DNA of 64,000 bases from Acidithiobacillus caldus ATCC 51756 (GTDB lineage: Bacteria > Pseudomonadota > Gammaproteobacteria > Acidithiobacillales > Acidithiobacillaceae), in the NCBI RefSeq assembly GCF_000175575.2, contig NZ_CP005986.1, positions 2,561,001-2,625,000 on the forward strand, read 5' to 3'. The notes below the pieces were generated by a model. That model searched no databases. It was not told the origin of the DNA and worked only from the letters and a program-made list of their open reading frames with translations. Shown piece after piece: positions 58,076 through 64,000 of this stretch; the first letter of the stretch is position 1, and each line of letters begins with the position of its first letter. Position numbers and translations under genes: made by a program.

Positions 58076-58468
58076 TCATGCCGGCGCAGCAATGGCCAAT
58101 CCTGGCGTCGCCGCCGCGTCGCGCGGGCGGTTTTCGCCGTCGACGTAGACCACGCGAGGCAGAAACCCCTCCGCCTCGTCGGCCGGAACCTGGGCATAGG
58201 CGGCAATGATGAGTAGATCACCCAAGGAAACCCGCCGTGCCGCCGCACCGTTGACGGAGATGACACCACTTCCCGGTGCTGCGGCAATGGCATAGGTGCT
58301 GAAGCGCTCGCCGTTGTGGACATCGTAGATGTGGATCTGTTCGAAGGGCAAAATCCCCGCCCGCTTCAACAGTTCCTCATCGATGGCGCAAGAGCCTTCG
58401 TAGTCCAGCTCCACCGCCGTGACGCGCACGCGATGCAGCTTGGCCTTGAGCAGGGTGAGCTGGATCAC
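58076..58468 (-). CDS. panD: Aspartate 1-decarboxylase proenzyme
   Basis: 130 residues. Makes beta-alanine for pantothenate and CoA. A pyruvoyl enzyme: self-cleavage in YEGSCAID between Gly25 and Ser26 generates the cofactor. Conserved [10 protein letters not shown] start and [23 protein letters not shown] start overlaps the stop of an upstream 39-aa ORF by four bases. Confidence 0.96.
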   Translation of the reverse strand: MIQLTLLKAKLHRVRVTAVELDYEGSCAIDEELLKRAGILPFEQIHIYDVHNGERFSTYAIAAAPGSGVISVNGAAARRVSLGDLLIIAAYAQVPADEAEGFLPRVVYVDGENRPRDAAATPGLAIAAPA

Positions 58469-58584
58469 CGCCGGTCTCCGTCACCATCCCGCCGACGCGA
58501 CAGGCGATGGACACCCCAGGCCACAAGGATCATCACCACGGGGGTACCGACCATGACCACGACATCTCCCCAGACACTCAACAT
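58465..58584 (-). CDS. Small membrane protein (39 aa) coupled to panD
   Basis: An ATG ORF with a near-perfect GGGAGGT site six bases upstream and a GTGA overlap into panD. One hydrophobic helix ([18 protein letters not shown]) then a strongly charged Arg/Asp tail ([10 protein letters not shown]). No homolog recognised. The ribosome site and coupling make it the best-supported of the new small ORFs. It is divergent from the proton ATPase. Confidence 0.6.
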   Translation of the reverse strand: MLSVWGDVVVMVGTPVVMILVAWGVHRLSRRRDGDGDRR

Positions 58585-58697
58585 GCGCCACCTCCCTTAC
58601 AGACCCTTATGTTACCCCGAGCCGCAGGCGACGGAAACAAAGGAGCATAGGATGGTTCTATACTGAGACCTATGACGCGTCGCAGATCGAGTGGATC

Positions 58698-60989
58698 ATG
58701 AGTGAAAATGCCTGTATCGGCCTCAGCAGTGCCGAGGCCGCAGCACGCCTGCAAAAGTTTGGACCCAACGCCGTACAGGAAGCGGCTACCCATCCCCTGC
58801 TCACCTTCCTCCACAAGTTCTGGGCGCCCGTGCCGTGGATGCTGGAACTGACCCTGGTGCTGGAACTGGTCCTGGCCAAATGGCCGGAAGCCATCATTAT
58901 CGCCCTCTTGCTCATTTTCAATGGCATTCTCGGGTTCAGCCAGGAACAGCGGGCACAGAAGGCCCTGGAACTGCTGCGCGAGCGCCTGCGGATAGAAGCG
59001 CGGGTGCGCCGTGATGGCAAATGGTGCAGCATCTCGGCGACGGAGCTCGTGCCCGGCGACTGCGTTCACATACGGTTGGGCGATATCGTACCTGCGGACA
59101 TCCGGCTCACCGAGGGACAGATCCTGGTGGATCAATCCGCGCTCACGGGCGAATCCCTGCCCGTGGATCGCAAGGCGGAAGACACGGTGTACTCCGCCTC
59201 CACGGTCCGCCGGGGCGAAGCCACCGGCGAGGTGACGGCGACCGGCGCCCAGAGCTACTTCGGCAAGACGGCGGAGTTGGTGCGCGGCGCCGGAGCCAAG
59301 AGCCACCTGGAGATCCTGGTGCTCGCCATCGTTCGCTACCTGGTGATCATGGATGGACTTCTGGTGGCCGCCATCCTCGCCTACGCCACCTGGATGCAGA
59401 TGCCGCTGGCCGAAATCCTGCCCTTCGCCCTCATCCTGCTGGTCGCCTCGGTGCCGGTGGCACTGCCCGCCACCTTCACCCTCGCCACTGCCCTTGCCTC
59501 CTTGAGTCTTGCCCGTCAGGGGGTGCTCGTCACCCGCCTCGCCGCCATCGAAGAAGCCGCGGCCATGAGCGATCTCTGCAGCGACAAAACCGGAACCCTC
59601 ACCCAGAATCGCCTGCGGGTGAGTGCGGTAGAGGCAGGACCGCGCCAGCAGCGCCAGGAGCTTCTGGCCATGGCGGCGCTGGCCAGCGATGAAGCGACCC
59701 AGGACCCCATCGACCTGGCCATCCTGGATGCCGCCAAGGCAGAGGGCGCAACTCCCCCGCAGCGCCAGGATTTCATTCCCTTCGACCCCTCCAGTAAGCG
59801 CTCGGAGGCCGTTTTTGCGAAAGACGGCCAACGCTGGCGCGCGCTGAAGGGTGCGCCGCAGGTGATTGCCGCACTCTGCCAGGGAGTCCATTGGGAGAAA
59901 GCGACGGAAGAACTGGCCAGCAGCGGAGCCCGCGTGCTTGGCGTCGCCGCTGGCCCAGAGGGCTCACCCCAATGGCTGGGTCTCATCGGTCTGGCCGATC
60001 CTCTGCGCGAAGATGCCGCGGATCTCATAGCCAAGCTCCAGAACTTCGGCGTGCGGGTGCGTATGGTCACCGGCGATAGTCCAGCCACTGCCGCCCATGT
60101 GGCCAAGGAGCTTGGGATCCCTGGGCGCACCTGCGACCGCGAGGCCATCCATGAGGACTGCGGCGTCTATGCCGGAGTCTTCCCGGAAGACAAGTTCCAC
60201 CTCGTACAGTCCCTCCAAAAACAGGGGCATATCGTCGGCATGACGGGCGACGGCGTGAACGACGCGCCAGCACTCAAGCAGGCGGAAATGGGCGTAGCCG
60301 TGGAGAGTGCCACCGACGTTGCCAAGGCGGCGGCGAGTCTCGTCCTTACACAACCCGGTCTGCAGGGCATCCTCACAGCCGTCGAAACGGGTCGACGCGT
60401 CTACCAGCGCATGCTGACCTACACGCTCAACAAGATCGTCAAGGTTTTTCAGGTGGCACTCTTTCTGAGCCTCGGCTTTTTGCTCTTTCACGATTTCGTC
60501 GTCACCCCACTTTTGGTCTTGCTGCTGCTCTTTGCCAACGACTTCGTGACCATGTCCCTGGCCGGGGATCACGTCCGCCCCTCGCCGCGACCCGATCGCT
60601 GGGATGTGCGCAGCCTCGTCTGGTCTTCCCTGGTCGTGGCAGGGGCCTGGCTCATCTACATTTTTCTGGTGTACGGCGCCGGTATCCTGATGCATCTGTC
60701 CCTGCCCGCGCGGCAGAGTCTCGATTTTCTGGGCCTCGTCTTTTCCGGCCTGGCCAATGTCTTTATGGTGCGGGAACGCGGCCATCTGTGGGCTTCGCTG
60801 CCAGGGCGATTCCTGCTGTGGGCAAGTCTTGCCGATGTGCTGGTGGTCTCATTGCTGGCAAGCCAGGGCTGGCTCATGGCGGCCCTGCCGCTTCCCATCA
60901 TCCTGGTCCTGCTGGCGGCCACCGTGCTTTTCACCTTGCTGCTGGATCAGATCAAGGTTCCCCTCCTGCGCCGCTTGAATCGCGCCTGA
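58698..60989 (+). CDS. Plasma-membrane proton-efflux P-type ATPase (type IIIA)
   Basis: 763 residues. Pumps H+ out at the cost of ATP, like fungal Pma1. Actuator motif LTGESLPV, phosphorylation site SDKTGTLTQ with Asp296, KGAPQV for nucleotide binding, and the hinge MTGDGVNDAPALK; about ten membrane helices with the short N- and C-termini of prokaryotic IIIA pumps, lacking the fungal regulatory tail. In an acidophile this helps keep the cytoplasm near neutral. A small membrane ORF diverges from it; the lactonase gene follows. Confidence 0.92.
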   Translation: MSENACIGLSSAEAAARLQKFGPNAVQEAATHPLLTFLHKFWAPVPWMLELTLVLELVLAKWPEAIIIALLLIFNGILGFSQEQRAQKALELLRERLRIEARVRRDGKWCSISATELVPGDCVHIRLGDIVPADIRLTEGQILVDQSALTGESLPVDRKAEDTVYSASTVRRGEATGEVTATGAQSYFGKTAELVRGAGAKSHLEILVLAIVRYLVIMDGLLVAAILAYATWMQMPLAEILPFALILLVASVPVALPATFTLATALASLSLARQGVLVTRLAAIEEAAAMSDLCSDKTGTLTQNRLRVSAVEAGPRQQRQELLAMAALASDEATQDPIDLAILDAAKAEGATPPQRQDFIPFDPSSKRSEAVFAKDGQRWRALKGAPQVIAALCQGVHWEKATEELASSGARVLGVAAGPEGSPQWLGLIGLADPLREDAADLIAKLQNFGVRVRMVTGDSPATAAHVAKELGIPGRTCDREAIHEDCGVYAGVFPEDKFHLVQSLQKQGHIVGMTGDGVNDAPALKQAEMGVAVESATDVAKAAASLVLTQPGLQGILTAVETGRRVYQRMLTYTLNKIVKVFQVALFLSLGFLLFHDFVVTPLLVLLLLFANDFVTMSLAGDHVRPSPRPDRWDVRSLVWSSLVVAGAWLIYIFLVYGAGILMHLSLPARQSLDFLGLVFSGLANVFMVRERGHLWASLPGRFLLWASLADVLVVSLLASQGWLMAALPLPIILVLLAATVLFTLLLDQIKVPLLRRLNRA

Positions 60990-61009
60990 TCCCGAGAGAG
61001 ACAAAGCCC

Positions 61010-61918
61010 ATGGAGACCCCGCAAGATACGGTACGCGAGCTTGGCGAAGCCGAGGTCGTTTGGCCCCTGGGCGCCATCCTGGGTGAGGGTCCCCTGTGGT
61101 CACCGCGCCAGGAAGCGGTCTACTTCGTGGATATTCTCGGCCAGAAGATTGCCGCTTTCTGGCCCGCGAGCGGGACAGGGCGCTTCTGGGAGCTGGACGA
61201 ACCCTGCACCTGGCTGGTGGGGTATGCAGACGACACCTGCTTCCTTGCCGGTCTGCGACGCCAGATCGTGACCCTGCGCCTTGGGGAGCGCGGCGTCCAC
61301 TTGCAACGGCGCTTTCCCCACCCGGAGGGGGAGCCGGTCAGCAATCGTTTCAACGATGCCAAGGCCGATCCCTGGGGCAGGGTGTGGGCGGGGACCATGG
61401 ACGACCAGGAAAAAAATCCCACAGGCGCCCTGTATCGCATCAGCGGAAAGAGCATGGCCCGCGTGGATGCGCCTTACATCGTCTCCAATGGCCCCGCCTT
61501 CACGGTCGACGGGCACACGCTCTACCACAGCGACAGCGCCCTACGTCGCATCTTTGCCTTCGACCTCAGCGCGCGCGGCGAAATCCGCGACAAACGGCTG
61601 CATATTCAGTTCACCGAGCTGGATGGCTATCCCGATGGCATGACCGGGGATACCGATGGCGGGCTCTGGGTCGCACACTTCGGCGCCGGAAAAGTGACGC
61701 GCTTCGACAGCAAAGGTCGGGCCACCGACTGCGTCCGGCTACCGACTCCCCAGGTCACCTCCGTGTGTTTTGGCGGCGCAGGGCATCGGGACCTGTACAT
61801 CACCACCGCCGCCCGCGATCGGCGAGACGATCCTCGTGCCGGTCACCTCTACCGCCTGACGGTACCGTACCGCGGTCTGCCACACCATCCGTACCGCCGC
61901 CATCCCCGCCATGACTGA
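61010..61918 (+). CDS. SMP-30/gluconolactonase family protein
   Basis: 302 residues, six-bladed propeller. Metal-site residues of the family are visible: Glu26 in LGEGPLW, an Asn in IVSNGPAF, and Asp in GYPDGMTGD. Likely hydrolyses an aldonolactone such as gluconolactone, feeding the sugar kinase that follows with an eight-base overlap. No signal peptide, so cytoplasmic. It starts 20 bases after the ATPase. Confidence 0.85.
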   Translation: METPQDTVRELGEAEVVWPLGAILGEGPLWSPRQEAVYFVDILGQKIAAFWPASGTGRFWELDEPCTWLVGYADDTCFLAGLRRQIVTLRLGERGVHLQRRFPHPEGEPVSNRFNDAKADPWGRVWAGTMDDQEKNPTGALYRISGKSMARVDAPYIVSNGPAFTVDGHTLYHSDSALRRIFAFDLSARGEIRDKRLHIQFTELDGYPDGMTGDTDGGLWVAHFGAGKVTRFDSKGRATDCVRLPTPQVTSVCFGGAGHRDLYITTAARDRRDDPRAGHLYRLTVPYRGLPHHPYRRHPRHD

Positions 61919-63365
61919 CACCTGCCGAGTCGTCGACATCGCCATCGATGTGGGCACGAGCGTGCTGAAGGTCGCTGCCGTGGATGGCGAAGAACGGGTC
62001 CTTGCCCAAGGGCGAGCCGATATTCCCCTCCTGCGTCCCTCTCCGGGTGCCGCCCTTCAGGATGTGCAGGTGATCGAGCATCTGCTCCGGGGCCTGCTCC
62101 AGGCCCTTGCCGACGATCTGGGAGAAACGCATCGGGTGGACAAGATTGCCTGGAGTTCGGCCATGCACAGCTTGTTGCTCGTGGATGCCAAGGGCGCTCC
62201 CCTCGGTCCGGCCTATACCTGGCTCGACGGACGGGCGGCCGCGGTAGCCCGGGACTGCTGGGACCACGGCCCGGGCCGTAACCTCTATGGGCGCACCGGT
62301 ACGCCCATACATCCCCTGTCGCCCCTCATCAAACTGCGCTGGCTGCGACAGACCGGGGCGCGGGATCTCGCCGCTGCCCGCCACATACTGTCCATCAAGG
62401 AATGGCTCTGGTGGCGCTCCTTTGGCAACTACGAGGTCGACTATGCCACGGCCAGTGCCTCGGGCGTATTGGACATCCACCGCGGCGACTGGAGCGCGGC
62501 GGCTTTGGCCTATGCCGGCGTGGACGCGGAACAGCTCTCAAAACTGGTGACCCGCGAGTGGCAACGCCCGCTGCGTCGGGAGGATCCCATTTTTCCACCC
62601 CAGTGGGCTGGCGCCTGTGCATGCCTGGGCGCGAGCGATGGCGTTTTGGCGCAGTGGGGCATGGGCGCGCTCACGGAAGACATCCTCGGCGTATCGCTAG
62701 GGACCAGTATGGCCGTACGACGCTACTCCCCGCTCCCACGACTATCCCGCCGCACGCGCAACTTTGCCTATCGCGTCGATGACCATCACTGGTTGGTCGG
62801 GACCGCCAGCAACAACGGCGGACCAATGCTGGATTGGGTACGCCGATATAGCTTCGGTGCCGATGTCGGCTTCACCGAGGCATTGGCCGCCGCCGCCCGC
62901 GCCACCCCATCGTCATTGCTCTGCCTGCCCTTCCTGGCTGGCGAGCGCGCTCCCCTGTGGCGTGCCGACGCTCGTGCTGCCTTCCTCGATATCGACACCC
63001 GGGATGGCCCCGCCGAATTCCTGTACGCCGCCGTGGAAGGCCTTTTTTTCACCCTGCGCTGGTTGTACGAAGACTTGCAAGGGCAAGCACCTCGCCCCGC
63101 ACGCGCCATCATCGTCAGCGGTCACCTCTTTCACTCAGCCTGGGCTACCCAGCTCCTCGCCAACATCCTCTGCCTGCCGGTACGGGTAGCTGGGGGCGCC
63201 GATGTCGCCCTCCTCGGGGCGATACGCTGGGCCCGGAATACCCCGCACAGCGCCCGACGGGCGGACGCCTCCACCGAGGACTGGAGTTTTTCTCCGCGGC
63301 CCGAAGCGCGTACCGAGGAACGCTACGCGCGTTTCCGAAAGGCCGCCCAGGCCCTCTATACCTGA
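61911..63365 (+). CDS. FGGY-family sugar kinase, probably gluconokinase
   Basis: 484 residues. FGGY kinase with the N-terminal ATPase-fold motif IAIDVGTSVLKV, the substrate region SSAMHSLLLVD...YTWLDGRA, GVSLGTSMAV and LPFLAGERAPLW. The residue pattern and the lactonase just before it favour gluconate as substrate; xylulose or ribulose cannot be excluded. Convergent with a sugar porter gene. Confidence 0.82.
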   Translation: MTDTCRVVDIAIDVGTSVLKVAAVDGEERVLAQGRADIPLLRPSPGAALQDVQVIEHLLRGLLQALADDLGETHRVDKIAWSSAMHSLLLVDAKGAPLGPAYTWLDGRAAAVARDCWDHGPGRNLYGRTGTPIHPLSPLIKLRWLRQTGARDLAAARHILSIKEWLWWRSFGNYEVDYATASASGVLDIHRGDWSAAALAYAGVDAEQLSKLVTREWQRPLRREDPIFPPQWAGACACLGASDGVLAQWGMGALTEDILGVSLGTSMAVRRYSPLPRLSRRTRNFAYRVDDHHWLVGTASNNGGPMLDWVRRYSFGADVGFTEALAAAARATPSSLLCLPFLAGERAPLWRADARAAFLDIDTRDGPAEFLYAAVEGLFFTLRWLYEDLQGQAPRPARAIIVSGHLFHSAWATQLLANILCLPVRVAGGADVALLGAIRWARNTPHSARRADASTEDWSFSPRPEARTEERYARFRKAAQALYT

Positions 63366-63380
63366 GCGACTTGTCTTGCA

Positions 63381-64000
63381 TCAATCCGGCTGAGCATCCA
63401 GGTGGCTTTCGATCTGCTCCAGGCTGCGCCCTTTGGTTTCGGGCACGATCCACAAGGTAAAGAGAATGGCCAACACCGTCATCGCGCCGTAGAGCAAAAA
63501 GGTAGGCCCACGGCCGATGGCCAGCAAGAGATCCAGAAAAACTCCCGAAACCACCATGTTGGACACCCAGTTGGCAATGGTGGCAATGCTGGCACCACGG
63601 CCGCGGATGGCCAGCGGGAAGATTTCCGCGATGAGCAACCAGAACACCGGTCCCAGACCAATGGCGAAGAAGGCCACAAAAGCCGCCACCATGATGACGA
63701 TGAGGTAAGCCAGCGCCCCATGCAGCTCCACCATGAAGCCAATACCGATGACGACGAGGCTCACGAGCATACCCCACAGGCCCCAGAGCAACAGCTTGCG
63801 CCGCCCCCAGGAATCCATCAGACGCATGGCCACCAGGGTCATGATGACGTTGACGGCACCGACGCCCACCGTCGCCAGGATCGACACCGAGGCCGACGAC
63901 AGTCCGGCATCCTGAAAGATCGTCGGCGCAAAGTAGATGACCGCATTGATACCCGTGATCTGCTGGAAGATGGCCAGACCCACGCCGATGATGAGGGGCT
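63381..64000 (-). CDS. MFS sugar porter, C-terminal half (5' end outside window)
   Basis: The visible part begins in transmembrane helix 7 with GLAIFQQITGINAVIYFAP, the sugar-porter signature, and ends with VPETKGRSLEQIESHLDAQ. Helices 8-12 are present. The frame is open to the window end, so the N-terminal half is missing. It probably imports glucose, gluconate or a related sugar for the neighbouring kinase and lactonase genes. Confidence 0.92.
   Translation of the reverse strand, partial: PLIIGVGLAIFQQITGINAVIYFAPTIFQDAGLSSASVSILATVGVGAVNVIMTLVAMRLMDSWGRRKLLLWGLWGMLVSLVVIGIGFMVELHGALAYLIVIMVAAFVAFFAIGLGPVFWLLIAEIFPLAIRGRGASIATIANWVSNMVVSGVFLDLLLAIGRGPTFLLYGAMTVLAILFTLWIVPETKGRSLEQIESHLDAQPD

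Overview
The window looks like one continuous chromosomal stretch of a GC-rich, acid-adapted proteobacterium, most likely Acidithiobacillus or a close relative. That assignment is inference from gene content; no rRNA is present. The pointers are System II cytochrome c maturation (resB-ccsA), a fungal-type proton-pumping P-type ATPase, two Kch-type potassium channels, a DoxD-like membrane protein of the thiosulfate:quinone oxidoreductase type, and a mainly biosynthetic, envelope-heavy gene set. I see no insertion sequence, prophage, CRISPR array, tRNA or rRNA. Nearly all of the window is coding, with short gaps and many 1- to 8-base overlaps.

Region by region. 1-0.9 kb: 3' end of ftsZ, the end of a division cluster, not followed by lpxC. 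1-8.6 kb: glycogen phosphorylase, phosphoglycerate mutase, EnvC, a C-terminal processing protease and a DJ-1 protein. 8.6-12.1 kb: a parvulin, then clpS-clpA. 12.2-17.9 kb: metX-metW, an SspA/GST-like gene, ubiE and metE, the last with a good promoter and a MetR-type box. 18-21.3 kb: poorly known genes (TPR membrane protein, small GTPase, two lipoproteins, a two-helix membrane protein). 21.2-33.1 kb: an envelope block with an FtsI-like PBP, RlpA, a K+ channel, PBP2, BamD, DegP, DacC and TolB. 33-36.5 kb: a TDT-family exporter with a divergent LysR regulator, then a duplicated DoxD-like protein. 36.7-39.6 kb: rplU-rpmA-obgE-proB, where obgE carries an apparent frameshift.

39.7-48.8 kb, mostly minus strand: an OmpA-family protein, speE and speD (the latter behind a long leader that I can fold by hand), lysA-lptM-argH, a b-type cytochrome, and thrB-DUF2782 with a LOG-family gene. 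48.9-56.7 kb: polA, a second K+ channel, ysxC, and resB-ccsA. 56.8-64 kb: an MFS transporter, panD and a small membrane ORF divergent from the P-type H+-ATPase, which is followed by a gluconolactonase-like gene, an FGGY sugar kinase and a truncated sugar porter.

Working together: the methionine genes (metX, metW, metE) and speD/speE meet at S-adenosylmethionine, since MetE supplies methionine and SpeD/SpeE use SAM for spermidine. The envelope block supplies septal and lateral-wall synthesis and outer-membrane assembly. The H+-ATPase and K+ channels fit an organism that keeps a near-neutral cytoplasm and an inside-positive potential in acid. The terminal sugar-acid genes suggest some use of gluconate or glucose. 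Small ORFs added by reading the sequence are at 25929-26036, 28936-29046, 44091-44246 (LptM) and 58465-58584.
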